Of a stretch of DNA of 64,000 nucleotides, positions 1 to 8,780 are shown in pieces. Every line of letters starts with the position of its first letter. Position 1 is the first letter of the stretch. Made by a program: the position numbers and the translations under genes. Source of the stretch: Marinomonas pollencensis (GTDB taxonomy: Bacteria > Pseudomonadota > Gammaproteobacteria > Pseudomonadales > Marinomonadaceae); the NCBI RefSeq assembly GCF_003387375.1, contig NZ_QUNG01000005.1, forward strand, positions 62,001-126,000, written 5' to 3'. A model generated the notes under the pieces. The model was not told the DNA's origin, searched no databases, and saw nothing but the letters and a program-made list of their open reading frames with translations.

Positions 1-592
1 GTCAAGGTAAGCAGGTGAAAAAAAGACTAAAAATACTGATATAACACTAACTTTTACTGCAAAAGAAAAAGCGTTTGTTAGCATCGAACTCGACGGATTA
101 TTTTTTATTCATTATAAATCAAAGACTTAAATAATATTAAATTTGATTTCTCGCAGTCGAGTCTCGTTCTCAAGAAGCTGCTAGGGATCAACAGTTAAAG
201 ACTATTAAACAGACTTATAAAAAAATCACAGGGAAACTTTTCGCTGTGCTTATCACCAGCTAATGGGAATCATCGGCATAATACGCGGGGCCAGAGAAAA
301 GCATGGCCATTGGGGATAAAATAATTTCTCATGCTTTTTTGGCACCATTAACGTGCAAATTAACACTCACGTAAGTTACCTCAAAAATAATGCAATTTAG
401 TAGCACGATGGGGGTCTTTTGTTTGTTCCCTCTGATGATTAGGCACTGAGTCATCATCCCAATATCATGTCTGTAAAGAATGCCCAGCCATTTTGGCGAC
501 TATGGAACCTTTGCGGCATCCCTCTGCAAACCCTGATAATTTGAAAAGAAGTCCGTACTGTAGAGAGCAACGATAACAAGCGGATTTACTTT
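1..592. other. Window-edge region without a recognisable gene
   Basis: About 590 bases before the first gene. I found no open frame that looks like a real protein on either strand. One frame is open from the first bases to a stop near position 44 and could be the tail of an upstream gene, but it is too short to judge. The last 100 bases should hold the promoter of the gene at 593; I see no convincing consensus. Confidence 0.4.
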
Positions 593-1033
593 ATGAGTTT
601 CAGTGTTCAAAAACTATTTGCTAAAAGCTTCTCCTATATTTTCTTTGTATTGGCGGGTTTGGTGGTTATCACCAGTTTTATTTCAGCGGCGGGTAATTAT
701 TTTAACGGTGAAGACATCACTCAAACTCTGATAAAAATCATCAACTCTAACATTATTGCGATTGCCGTTTTTGAGTTGGCCATGGTGATTAATAAAGAGT
801 ACGGCAATGATGATGAGCATGATGTCGTGGTTATGATGCGCCGTACTTTACCTCGCTTCATTAGTACTGTGTGCGTTGCCTTGGCGCTCGAAGGGCTCAT
901 TATGGTCATCAAATACAGCCAAATGGATATGGCGGGTAATCTTTATTACCCTGTGGCCATCGTCAGTTGTGCTGGCTTCCTATTAATCTCGCTAGGTATT
1001 TTCCTAAAACACGCCCCTAAAGAAATTGAATAA
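593..1033 (+). CDS. Small four-helix inner-membrane protein, unknown function
   Basis: A 146-residue protein with four hydrophobic stretches at about residues 14-34, 48-66, 88-108 and 119-139. The loop between helices 2 and 3 is charged (NKEYGNDDEHD, then MMRRTLPR), so it probably lies in the cytoplasm. No catalytic motif is visible and I do not recognise the family. It stands alone: the next gene is convergent and a strong hairpin lies between them, so it is probably monocistronic. The membrane location is a safe inference; any function is not. Confidence 0.7.
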   Translation: MSFSVQKLFAKSFSYIFFVLAGLVVITSFISAAGNYFNGEDITQTLIKIINSNIIAIAVFELAMVINKEYGNDDEHDVVVMMRRTLPRFISTVCVALALEGLIMVIKYSQMDMAGNLYYPVAIVSCAGFLLISLGIFLKHAPKEIE

Positions 1034-1038
1034 TATCG

Positions 1039-1065
1039 AGCGGCTTAGCAAGCTGCTAAGCCGCT
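1039..1065. terminator. Bidirectional terminator hairpin
   Basis: A perfect 12-bp inverted repeat (AGCGGCTTAGCA and its complement) with a 3-base loop, between two convergent genes. There is no long T run, but the stem is GC-rich and well placed to end both transcripts. Confidence 0.65.
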
Positions 1066-1089
1066 TATACGCTTTTTATGAAACGCTTA

Positions 1090-2337
1090 TTAAATAGCCG
1101 CCGTTTTTACTTTAGTTTGGCTGGTTAATAAGGCGGCATAAACCAATGCGGCGACCAGCACTCCGATAACGGGAGGCAATACCGGAGTAAAATAAGCACA
1201 AAGGCACCCGATGCCATAAGACACCAAACCTAAGTAATTAAAATCAGCCAACTTGGCTTGTTCTAATACGGGGTAATGCCCTCGATGTTTGAGCCAAAAA
1301 TCCGCCATAATCACACCGCCTAATGGCGGGATAAATGTCCCTAGTAAAATCAAATACGGGATCAGATAATGGTACATTCCACCTAAAGCTAATAGTGTGC
1401 CTATGCCTGCTCCTATCACAGTGACAAAGCGTCGCTTTTCGGTGCGAATCAAGTTACAACCAGCAACCGCAAAGTTGTAAATAGTATTGTCTTGGGTGGT
1501 CCATAGGTTAAGAAACAACATCAGTATGGCGAGTGAAATAGAGCCTTGCGCTATCATTACATCGACGATATCCGCTTGCTGATATAGCAAGCTGCCTAGG
1601 GCACCAGTGACCACCATCAAGCCATTACCTAGCACAAAAGCAAGTAAGGTTGCCCAAACCGCTACTTTCCCAGACTTCGCAAACCGGCTCCAATTTGTCG
1701 CTTGGGTGCCACCGCTAATAAATGTGCCGATAATAATAGTGATGGCCGTTGCCATACTCATCGTCGTGGTTGGTGTTTGCCCAAATACATCGCCTGCATC
1801 GGACAGATCCCCCATACCTTGATAAAAACTGATCAAGATGAACAGCAGCATAGCTGGCACGGCGAGTCGAGAAAGATAATCAAGCCCTTTGTAGCCGATC
1901 ATGGCCGTGATACAAAAAGCAAAACCGAAGAAGATAATCAGAAGAGGTTCTAAGCTAGGCGTTAGCTCCAGAGTTTTGACCAGCACGATAGCAATAGTCG
2001 CGGTTCCCCAGGCATACCAACCTATTTGCGTGAAGCCTAAGATAAAATCAGACAGCTTACTGCCCTTCTCCCCAAAGCAAAAACGCCCCATTAAGATCGC
2101 ATTTAAGCCGCTTTTATAGGCGATATAGGCTAACGCTGCGGCATAAATGCCGAGTAATAGATTGCCAATCACAATGGCTATCATCATCTCAGTAAAACTA
2201 AAGGCACTGCCTATTTTACCTCCGGCAAACATTGTGGCAGTAAAAAACGTAAAACCAAGCAGCACAATACTCGTTGATAGCAGACCTTTGCGATCGGTCT
2301 CTGGCACTTCGGTTAAGGGGTAATCGTTGCTTCCCAT
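1090..2337 (-). CDS. codB: CodB-like cytosine/purine permease (NCS1 family)
   Basis: A 415-residue, roughly 12-helix inner-membrane transporter that resembles E. coli CodB from end to end. The N-terminal part reads VPETDRKGLLSTSIVLLGFT, then FAGGKIGSAFSF, as in NCS1 permeases; the middle carries GYKGLDYLSRLAVP and a GTFISGGTQATNWSRFAKS segment typical of the nucleobase-site helices. The family imports cytosine with a cation. The usual partner, cytosine deaminase CodA, is not next to it, so the deaminase is elsewhere or the substrate is another nucleobase. The gene is convergent with the small membrane protein before it. Confidence 0.85.
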   Translation of the reverse strand: MGSNDYPLTEVPETDRKGLLSTSIVLLGFTFFTATMFAGGKIGSAFSFTEMMIAIVIGNLLLGIYAAALAYIAYKSGLNAILMGRFCFGEKGSKLSDFILGFTQIGWYAWGTATIAIVLVKTLELTPSLEPLLIIFFGFAFCITAMIGYKGLDYLSRLAVPAMLLFILISFYQGMGDLSDAGDVFGQTPTTTMSMATAITIIIGTFISGGTQATNWSRFAKSGKVAVWATLLAFVLGNGLMVVTGALGSLLYQQADIVDVMIAQGSISLAILMLFLNLWTTQDNTIYNFAVAGCNLIRTEKRRFVTVIGAGIGTLLALGGMYHYLIPYLILLGTFIPPLGGVIMADFWLKHRGHYPVLEQAKLADFNYLGLVSYGIGCLCAYFTPVLPPVIGVLVAALVYAALLTSQTKVKTAAI

Positions 2338-2448
2338 CTTGTATACTCCTAGCGTCTGGTGTTTTTTTAACCAAGCAAGGAATAAGCCAACATGAGCTTT
2401 ATTGGCTGTGAGGACGCTCTGCGGATAAAACCGCTATCAAAGTAAGGC

Positions 2449-2484
2449 ATAAGCTTGCATCCAAATTGGGGCATGCAAGCTTAT
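2449..2484. terminator. 12-bp perfect stem-loop after the cyclotransferase gene
   Basis: ATAAGCTTGCAT and its exact complement, separated by 12 bases. It sits 13 bases after the stop of the minus-strand gene starting at 2907 and ahead of codB. No T run follows, so it may end or stabilise the mRNA rather than act as a textbook terminator. Confidence 0.45.
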
Positions 2485-2496
2485 CCGCACCAAGCT

Positions 2497-2907
2497 TTAT
2501 ACGACGGGGATTTCGCGATGCATCGCTGGGCGTATGGCCGCTCGTTCCCAATCACCATACTCAATCAGATCGACATGTTGGAAAGGTTGATTGTAAACAT
2601 AGATCCAGCCTTTGCCATAAGGTGATTGCACCTGTTTTCTGACAAACAGTGAGCGCTCAACAGCATTCGGATCGTATTCTTCAAGACGATCCATTGCTTC
2701 CAATGTGCTGTCCGTCACTTTATACCACTCGACTCGCACTCGATGATTATGTTCATGGGTAAAAACCACACCTGGGAAGTCACCAAAATTACCCATTCGA
2801 TAGCCTGTTAGCCAACCTTTTCCAATGGGCTGGCTGTTCGCTAATAATTCGTGATTATCAAAACCTGCTCTAAAAGAGCCATAAACGGCCACTATATTTG
2901 AAGACAT
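2497..2907 (-). CDS. Gamma-glutamylcyclotransferase-fold protein (YtfP/AIG2-like)
   Basis: About 136 residues with the family signature near the N-terminus (VAVYGSFRAGFDNH), the nucleotide-like loop G-x-F-G-D-F-P-G, and a DRLEEYDP segment carrying the acidic residue expected at the active site. Members cleave gamma-glutamyl or gamma-glutamylamine linkages to 5-oxoproline; the exact substrate cannot be told from sequence. A GTG four codons upstream is possible, but AGGTGG sits 8 bases before the ATG at 2907, so I use that start. It stands alone, followed by a hairpin. Confidence 0.8.
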   Translation of the reverse strand: MSSNIVAVYGSFRAGFDNHELLANSQPIGKGWLTGYRMGNFGDFPGVVFTHEHNHRVRVEWYKVTDSTLEAMDRLEEYDPNAVERSLFVRKQVQSPYGKGWIYVYNQPFQHVDLIEYGDWERAAIRPAMHREIPVV

Positions 2908-3222
2908 TATCATTTCCACCTTGCCACATTATTTGCAGAGGATCCCCTTACCCACTCCTTATTTCAAGAGCAGAACCAAGCCCAACGCAATAAATTAAAC
3001 TTTCATGACAAAGAGCAAAGACAACCTTTAACTTTTTGATAAAACCGTTACTAATGGTGCTTATCTTAAAGGACATCACACCTATACCTTAAGAAGACAG
3101 CCCTTACCGACCAAGCTTATTTTAATGCGAGTAACTCTTTCATTTTTTAATCAAATAAACGTATCTTTTTACGCCTCTTTGGCTCTAAAATCGCGGCCTA
3201 TTTGGCCATTGATTATTGTTAA
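2908..3222. other. Intergenic region between divergent genes
   Basis: About 315 AT-rich bases separating the divergent cyclotransferase and ATP-grasp genes. It should contain both promoters, but I saw no RNA gene, repeat or clear operator. Confidence 0.4.
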
Positions 3223-4032
3223 ATGAACCTCATCTCTTTCGATGCTTTGCGCACCTTACATCTGCCGAATGTGCGCTACATAAAACCTGAATCTATGTAT
3301 GATCACCTTGACGAGATTCAACAAGCAGACTGGCTCTTATTTCCGCAGTATTGGCAGCTCAATGCCTTAATATACGGTTTAAAAAAACGTATATTTCCAA
3401 GCATTGCATCTTATCGAATCGGTCATGACAAAATCGAGATGACGCGGACCTTTCGAACTATAGTTCCGAATCAACACCCTTATACCCTGATTACGGCCAA
3501 CACGCCGTACGAGGCGGATAAAATTTGGGACACCATGGCATCACCTTTTGTTGCCAAAATACCGAAAAGCAGTATGGGTAATGGGGTCTTTTTAATCGAA
3601 ACCTTGGGGCAATGGCGCGAATATCTGAGCAAAAGTGACGTTATATACGTTCAGGAATATTTACCAATAGACAGAGATCTGCGGATTATTTGGGTCGGCA
3701 ATAAAGTGGTCAGTGGATACTGGCGCTTACAGTCCGATAACGGCTTTCATAATAACATTAGCCAAGGCGGTCAGGTCGAAGTCGCGTTAATTCCAAAAGA
3801 AGCCCAAGATCTCGTAACTTACGTCGCGCAGACCTTAGATATCAATCATGCGGGCTTCGACATCGCCATGGTAGGATCACAGCCTTATATTATTGAGATT
3901 AACCGTATCTTTGGCAATCAAGGCATTGCCAGCATTCAGAGCGATGTGAATACTGAGCTATTGAACTACTTAAACGAACAACACTTGCTGTCTATCACTC
4001 AGCCTATTGAACCTCTCAATCACTTTTTATAA
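3223..4032 (+). CDS. ATP-grasp ligase-like protein (RimK/GshB-type fold)
   Basis: A 269-residue soluble protein. The middle reads PFVAKIPKSSMGNGVFLI, matching the lysine and glycine-rich loop of ATP-grasp enzymes, followed by YVQEYLPIDRDLRIIWVG (the hinge plus D-x-R), HAGFDIAMVG, and PYIIEINRIFGNQGI, which holds the E-x-N metal ligands. These enzymes join a carboxylate to an amine or thiol through an acyl phosphate. The N-terminal 80 residues are shorter than in RimK or glutathione synthetase. There is no neighbouring peptide or amino acid gene to indicate the substrate, so it is an orphan ligase. Confidence 0.75.
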   Translation: MNLISFDALRTLHLPNVRYIKPESMYDHLDEIQQADWLLFPQYWQLNALIYGLKKRIFPSIASYRIGHDKIEMTRTFRTIVPNQHPYTLITANTPYEADKIWDTMASPFVAKIPKSSMGNGVFLIETLGQWREYLSKSDVIYVQEYLPIDRDLRIIWVGNKVVSGYWRLQSDNGFHNNISQGGQVEVALIPKEAQDLVTYVAQTLDINHAGFDIAMVGSQPYIIEINRIFGNQGIASIQSDVNTELLNYLNEQHLLSITQPIEPLNHFL

Positions 4033-4050
4033 ATGTCATGGGGGTTATCG

Positions 4051-4083
4051 TCGCGGTCTAAAACAAGAATCTTTAGACCGCGA
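4051..4083. terminator. 12-bp perfect stem-loop after the ATP-grasp gene
   Basis: TCGCGGTCTAAA and its exact complement around a 9-base loop, starting 19 bases after the stop codon. No T run follows on either side, so termination is likely but not certain. Confidence 0.5.
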
Positions 4084-4252
4084 TTAAAACAGTAACGCCT
4101 TTGTCATTTTTCTCTTCTATGCTGTGCAAAATTTCTGACAAGACAATGCAAACAAAACAGCAGAAGTCCTGTCACATTCGATTTAGATAAATCAATAAAT
4201 AACCCTAAGCTTATGTTATTTATTGGTTTTTTCTATAAAAAGAGCAAGTAAC

Positions 4253-4294
4253 AAAAGCCAATTATCATTTTTGAGCGCTTGATAGTTGGCTTTT
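4253..4294. terminator. 15-bp stem-loop with flanking A and T runs
   Basis: AAAAGCCAATTATCA pairs with TGATAGTTGGCTTTT with one G-T wobble, around a 12-base loop. The A-rich left and T-rich right flanks give a terminator shape in both directions, although it lies about 220 bases after the nearest stop codon. Confidence 0.5.
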
Positions 4295-4371
4295 CCTTAT
4301 TGGACTACCTCATCCACAAACCTCTATCCTTGTCCTGAAAATACATTGGGCATAGAAAAAAGGATATTAGT

Positions 4372-4815
4372 ATGAGATTCACCAGCAAAATCATTTGCCT
4401 CATTGGCTGTGTGTTAGTACCGACTCTCTCTTTCGCCAAAGGGGAGCAAGCAAACCATAATGCCGCTTGTTATAACCAGAAAATAAACTGTCAGACAAAC
4501 AAGCATTCAACACACAAAAGCGTTTCACCCGCAGCTAAAAAACACCAAACAACGAGCCACGAAAAGAAAGCCGTTAGCAAGCATCAGAAACAACAGACAA
4601 AAAGAAAACCGACGGTCTTCCATAGCGGGCCACATATTGTGACGAGTAAGCAGCTTAATATGCGTGCACAACCTACCACCAACAGCCCAATTATTGGAAC
4701 TTTACACCACGGTGTGAAGGTCAAAGTGATTAGGCAACACGGCGCATGGCGTGAAATTGTCTTTCACCAGAAACATGTTTGGGTCTATTCCGCTTACCTT
4801 AAAGCTTTAAGGTAA
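4372..4815 (+). CDS. Secreted SH3-like (SH3b) domain protein
   Basis: A 147-residue protein with a clear signal peptide (about residues 1-22, ending SFAKG), a basic, histidine- and lysine-rich linker at about 25-80, and a C-terminal bacterial SH3 domain at about 85-147. The core QLNMRAQPTTNSPIIGTL, then GVKVKVI and WREIVF, is typical of SH3_3 domains, which often bind peptidoglycan or peptides. It probably acts in the periplasm on or near the cell wall. No enzymatic domain is attached. Confidence 0.75.
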   Translation: MRFTSKIICLIGCVLVPTLSFAKGEQANHNAACYNQKINCQTNKHSTHKSVSPAAKKHQTTSHEKKAVSKHQKQQTKRKPTVFHSGPHIVTSKQLNMRAQPTTNSPIIGTLHHGVKVKVIRQHGAWREIVFHQKHVWVYSAYLKALR

Positions 4816-4821
4816 GCTTCC

Positions 4822-4848
4822 CTCCCCTTAGCACAACACTAAGGGGAG
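4822..4848. terminator. Terminator between convergent genes
   Basis: CTCCCCTTAG and its exact complement (10 bp) around a 7-base loop, followed by a T-rich stretch. It lies between the SH3 gene and the CorA-like gene, which read towards each other. Confidence 0.65.
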
Positions 4849-4874
4849 TATTATTCTGCTGTTCAGGAGTGTCG

Positions 4875-5828
4875 TTATAACCAGCCACGATGTTTAAAAT
4901 ACCAGTAAGGTGCAAAGCCAGAAAATACCATTAACCCTAATGCTCCCGGATAACCAAGACTCCAATTCAGCTCAGGCATGATATGAAAGTTCATACCATA
5001 AATGCTGGCGACTAAAGTAGGTGGCAAAAACACCACAGACGCAATAGAAAAAATCTTAATGATTTTATTCTGCTCAATATTAATAAAGCCTTGGGTGGAG
5101 TCCATGAGAAAGTTGATTTTGTCGAACAAAAAGGTCGTATGTGACATTAAGGTATCCACATCTCGCATAATGTCGCGCAAGGTTTCTGAATAACCCTGTT
5201 TACTGATTAAATGGCGTAATAGAAAAGAAATATCCCGTTGTGTATCCATCAAGCACAAGCGAATTTTACCATTGCTGTCTTCTAAGCGTGCTAACTTGGC
5301 AATGATATTATCCAGCTCCGTTTCATTTTCTTCCAACACGAGATGGCTTACTTCTTCTAACTGACGATGCAAGTCTTCTAGTATGTCGGCGTGGTTTTCA
5401 ACCTTATGCTCAAGCATGGTCACCAATAACTGTGCTGGAGAATCTGCGGCAATTTGGCCCCCTCTTGCACGCATCCGTAACAAACGGAAATCGGCAATTT
5501 CCCCTTCTCGCACTGTCACTAATCGGTCTTTTTGTAAGATACAAGCCACGGTAGCCGTTTTATGGCGGCCTTCCGTTTGAGTCAAAAATAAAGAGTGAAC
5601 ATGTATTCCAACTTGGTCCACAAAACAACGTGCTGAAGCTTCGATTTCTTCTACATCATCCGACTCTGGTAAATCCGCACGCAGTAACATGCGCAGCTGC
5701 TTACGCTCTTCTTCGTCCGGCTCAATAACATCAATCCAATCGGCTTCGGCTTGCCGATGAGCAAGCGTGCCTTCACCCTTAGGGATTTCCTTGATTAAGC
5801 CATTATTAATTTTAAAATATTTTAACAT
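4875..5828 (-). CDS. CorA/ZntB-family divalent cation channel
   Basis: A 317-residue protein with the CorA plan: a long soluble N-terminal domain with helices (about 1-255), then two C-terminal transmembrane helices. The diagnostic YGMN motif lies at the end of the first helix (ASIYGMNFHIMPEL), and the second helix ends near a basic tail (YWYFKHRGWL). Family members form pentameric channels for Mg2+, Co2+ or, in ZntB, Zn2+. The metal cannot be decided from sequence alone. It is a single gene facing the SH3 gene. Confidence 0.85.
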   Translation of the reverse strand: MLKYFKINNGLIKEIPKGEGTLAHRQAEADWIDVIEPDEEERKQLRMLLRADLPESDDVEEIEASARCFVDQVGIHVHSLFLTQTEGRHKTATVACILQKDRLVTVREGEIADFRLLRMRARGGQIAADSPAQLLVTMLEHKVENHADILEDLHRQLEEVSHLVLEENETELDNIIAKLARLEDSNGKIRLCLMDTQRDISFLLRHLISKQGYSETLRDIMRDVDTLMSHTTFLFDKINFLMDSTQGFINIEQNKIIKIFSIASVVFLPPTLVASIYGMNFHIMPELNWSLGYPGALGLMVFSGFAPYWYFKHRGWL

Positions 5829-6096
5829 TGATACCCCTCTGTAAACCGCTATCTCATGGGCCCGATTACGCTCAGGACCGATACTTTGCTTCAGCTTACC
5901 TCTGATTTATGGCAATTATTGTTACCCCTAGAATCGGGGCGAATGGGTTTGCTCAGTCTTTTCTAGATACTGAGTCACGACGCCGCTTTGGCTGGGTATT
6001 TCGACAAGAAATGAATAACAAAGCAAGATTCTAACTGACTTCTTAGAATTCGAGTGGTAAAAAGAGGCTCGTTTAAACAATAGCAAGGAAGTAGTC

Positions 6097-7020
6097 ATGC
6101 CCCAGTCTTCCCATAGCGGCATATTTTATGCTCTTACGGCGTTTACTTTATGGGCCATTGCGCCAATTTATTTCAAATCAATGTCGTTCATTCCAACCAC
6201 TGAAATACTCGCTCATCGGGTGATTTGGTCTTGTTTAATCGTGTTGATTCTTATTGTCGTGATGAGCAAAACAGCCAAGCTGAAGCAGGTATTTAGTGCT
6301 AAGAGCACCCTAGCAGCTATGCTTCTTTCAACCCTGCTGATTGGTACTAACTGGGGCGTTTTTATTTGGGCCATTAGCCATAATCAACTGCTTAGCGCGA
6401 GCCTAGGTTACTACATCAACCCATTAATCAGTATTATGCTGGGGATGATTTTCTTTAAAGAGAGACTCGATCCTATGCGCAAAGCGGCCGTTGCCTTATG
6501 CTTCGCCGCAGTGGCGTTTGAAGTGATCCAGTTTGGTTCATTACCTTGGGTGGCTTTGGCGCTAGCGCTAACCTTTGGTTTTTATGGTCTAGTGCGTAAA
6601 AAAGTTGCCGTCGACAGCTTTACCGGCATGGCTGTCGAAACCCTCTTGATGTTGCCTGTGGCATTGATTTACATGTTCACCATACACTCTTCTACCTCTA
6701 ATATGCTGGCCAACCCTAGCCTCACCAATTGGTTACTGTTCGCAGCTGGCCCCATTACCATGGTGCCGCTCATGTGCTTTGCCGCTGCAGCGAATCGTGT
6801 GAGCATGGTGACGTTAGGTTTTTTCCAATACATCGGGCCCAGCGGTATGTTTTTGCTGGCCGTGTTTTTATACGATGAGCCACTTAGCTCTGAGAAATTG
6901 ATTACCTTCGGGTTGATTTGGGGCGCACTGGCATTGCTGATTTTTGATTCTATCCGCCAATTACGCAATACCAGAAGAAAACGCCCATTAGAAACCCTTA
7001 CGAAAACAGAAAAAGTTTAA
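6097..7020 (+). CDS. rarD: RarD-type EamA/DMT permease
   Basis: A 307-residue inner-membrane protein with about ten hydrophobic helices in two EamA repeats. The N-terminal AFTLWAIAPIYFKSM, then EILAHRVIWS, and the SLGYYINPLISIMLGMIFFKERL segment are hallmarks of the RarD subfamily, as is FFQYIGPSGMFLLAVFLYDE in the second repeat. Substrates are small metabolites and are not settled for RarD. Its 3' end overlaps the 3' end of the convergent TauE gene by 23 bases. Confidence 0.87.
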   Translation: MPQSSHSGIFYALTAFTLWAIAPIYFKSMSFIPTTEILAHRVIWSCLIVLILIVVMSKTAKLKQVFSAKSTLAAMLLSTLLIGTNWGVFIWAISHNQLLSASLGYYINPLISIMLGMIFFKERLDPMRKAAVALCFAAVAFEVIQFGSLPWVALALALTFGFYGLVRKKVAVDSFTGMAVETLLMLPVALIYMFTIHSSTSNMLANPSLTNWLLFAAGPITMVPLMCFAAAANRVSMVTLGFFQYIGPSGMFLLAVFLYDEPLSSEKLITFGLIWGALALLIFDSIRQLRNTRRKRPLETLTKTEKV

Positions 7021-7726
7021 ACGCGGCCATGCAAGACAGAATCCGGACTAACCACTTAAACTGGACCGGATTCACTTTCTTCAAAAAGTGATAACCAATA
7101 AAGGAACCAATCAATAAGCCAGGGAACGCCATGACGCTGATTTTAGCGGTGCTAACCGACAATAATCCCAAGCTGATATAAAGTGGCACTTTCATCAAGT
7201 TGATAATGAAGAATGCCCAAGCTCGAGTGCTCACATAGGTGGTTTTGTCGAGTTTTTGCTCCAACAAAAACAAACTAAATAGTGGCCCAGCGGCGTTCGC
7301 CGTTGTACTAACAACCCCCCCTAAAAAACCCATACCATATGCCATAATGGGCTTACGCATAAACCCAGCGGGACGAAAGTCCAAGTACAAGCCTAATAGA
7401 ATCATGGCGATTACAATCACCCCCAAAATATAAACAAATTGGCTTGCATCGAGACCAGCTAATAACTTGCCGCCGACAAACACGCCAAGAAAAGCCAACG
7501 GCAACAGACGCCACAATACTGACCAATTAATATTTTTCCGATAGCTGAATACGGCCATCAAATCGGTGACCACATACAATGGCATTAAGATACCTAAGGC
7601 TTCTGGCCCAGGAAATGCAATCATCACGATTGGCAGAATAAGCAACCCCATGCCGCCAACAGAAAACTTCGAAAATCCCGTAATCAAACCCGCAATCAAT
7701 AAGACAACGAATGATATATCCAACAT
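6998..7726 (-). CDS. TauE/SafE-family membrane exporter
   Basis: A 242-residue, roughly seven- to eight-helix protein. The N-terminal glycine-rich segment (AGLITGFSKFSVGGMG) and the repeated GFLGGVVSTTANAAGP match the TauE/SafE (COG0730) fold. Characterised relatives export sulfite, sulfoacetate or other organosulfur anions. A LysR regulator gene lies divergently upstream, with about 108 bases between the starts, so that regulator probably controls this exporter. Confidence 0.82.
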   Translation of the reverse strand: MLDISFVVLLIAGLITGFSKFSVGGMGLLILPIVMIAFPGPEALGILMPLYVVTDLMAVFSYRKNINWSVLWRLLPLAFLGVFVGGKLLAGLDASQFVYILGVIVIAMILLGLYLDFRPAGFMRKPIMAYGMGFLGGVVSTTANAAGPLFSLFLLEQKLDKTTYVSTRAWAFFIINLMKVPLYISLGLLSVSTAKISVMAFPGLLIGSFIGYHFLKKVNPVQFKWLVRILSCMAAFKLFLFS

Positions 7727-7834
7727 TTTCTCCTTTTAAATAAATACAGTTTCATTTGATATAGGCTATGATAAGCCAAACAATGAACTAAAAATAATTT
7801 CGTTTTATTATTGAAATGATCAGGTATTTCTATC

Positions 7835-8737
7835 ATGAAGTTAGATCAAATCAGGGCATTTATTGCCGTTGTTGAAACCGGTAGCTTTCGCTCTGCTGCT
7901 GAGGCTATCCATAAAACTCAACCCAGTATCAGTGCCGCGGTGAAAACCTTGGAGGCACAGTATGAGATACAGCTATTTGATCGAGACAGTTATCGCCCGA
8001 CTCTCACCACCGAAGGCAAAGCGTTTTTTTCACAAAGTAAAAAGCTCATGTCACAAGTGCAACAGCTAGAAACGCTGGGGCACAATTTGGCACAAGGCAC
8101 CGATGCACCATTACGCCTTTGTATAAGCCAGAGCAGCTTTTCTGATGATGCGATGCAAATGCTTAAACACTTTCAATCCGAGCACCCCGAATGGTCGATC
8201 GATATCACCACGGATCATCTCTATGGGGTAAGTGAGAACTTACAAAAGGACAAATCTGAAGTCGCAATCGGGCCGCGCTATGGGCTCGATGATCGACACG
8301 CTTTTATTGAGCTGTTTCGCATTGAGGTGATTACCGTGGTGTCACCTGATCTACTGGCGAGCCTAAACCCAAAAGGTAACCGTTTGAAGCCCCCTCAGCT
8401 CTATTCCACCGCCCATATTCTGGTCAATAATTCCGCAATAAATCAGAATGAAAGCGGCCATCGTTATCTGTTGCCGACAGGAAGGCGCTGGTATGTTAAT
8501 GACTACTTTGCAAAGAAATCACTGCTAGTGAATGGTTTTGGCTGGGCGCGTATGCCGCGCTATATGGTAGAAGCGGAATTAGCCTCTGGTGCGTTAGTCC
8601 CTATCGAGATCGAAAACTTCATGTCGCATAACCAGTTACCCATTTTCATGATCAAACTCAGGCACCAAACATTAAGCTATCAAGCCAACCTTTTTTGGCA
8701 AGCAATGAAAGAAAACGCGCTAAAGCGAATGCCTTAG
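7835..8737 (+). CDS. LysR-family transcriptional regulator
   Basis: A 300-residue regulator with an N-terminal winged helix-turn-helix (about 1-60: LDQIRAFIAVVETGSFRSAA, then HKTQPSISAAVKTLE) and a periplasmic-binding-like effector domain from about residue 90. It is divergent from the TauE exporter, the usual arrangement for a LysR regulator and its target. Its effector is unknown; a sulfur compound would fit the neighbour, which is inference only. Confidence 0.87.
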   Translation: MKLDQIRAFIAVVETGSFRSAAEAIHKTQPSISAAVKTLEAQYEIQLFDRDSYRPTLTTEGKAFFSQSKKLMSQVQQLETLGHNLAQGTDAPLRLCISQSSFSDDAMQMLKHFQSEHPEWSIDITTDHLYGVSENLQKDKSEVAIGPRYGLDDRHAFIELFRIEVITVVSPDLLASLNPKGNRLKPPQLYSTAHILVNNSAINQNESGHRYLLPTGRRWYVNDYFAKKSLLVNGFGWARMPRYMVEAELASGALVPIEIENFMSHNQLPIFMIKLRHQTLSYQANLFWQAMKENALKRMP

Positions 8738-8744
8738 CGCGTTT
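8713..8744. terminator. Terminator overlapping the LysR stop codon
   Basis: AAACGCGCTAA and its exact complement (11 bp) around a 10-base loop. The right arm contains the LysR stop codon. The flanks are not T-rich on the plus strand, but the position between convergent genes supports a terminator role. Confidence 0.55.
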
Positions 8745-8780
8745 CAGTTATACCTATCAGGGCGTATGGAAAGGCTTGGG

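Larger units (their letters stand above)
4033..4371. other. Intergenic region holding two hairpins
   Basis: Roughly 340 bases between the ATP-grasp gene and the SH3 gene. It contains two strong inverted repeats, listed separately, and no open frame worth calling. The last 60 bases should hold the promoter of the SH3 gene. Confidence 0.45.
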
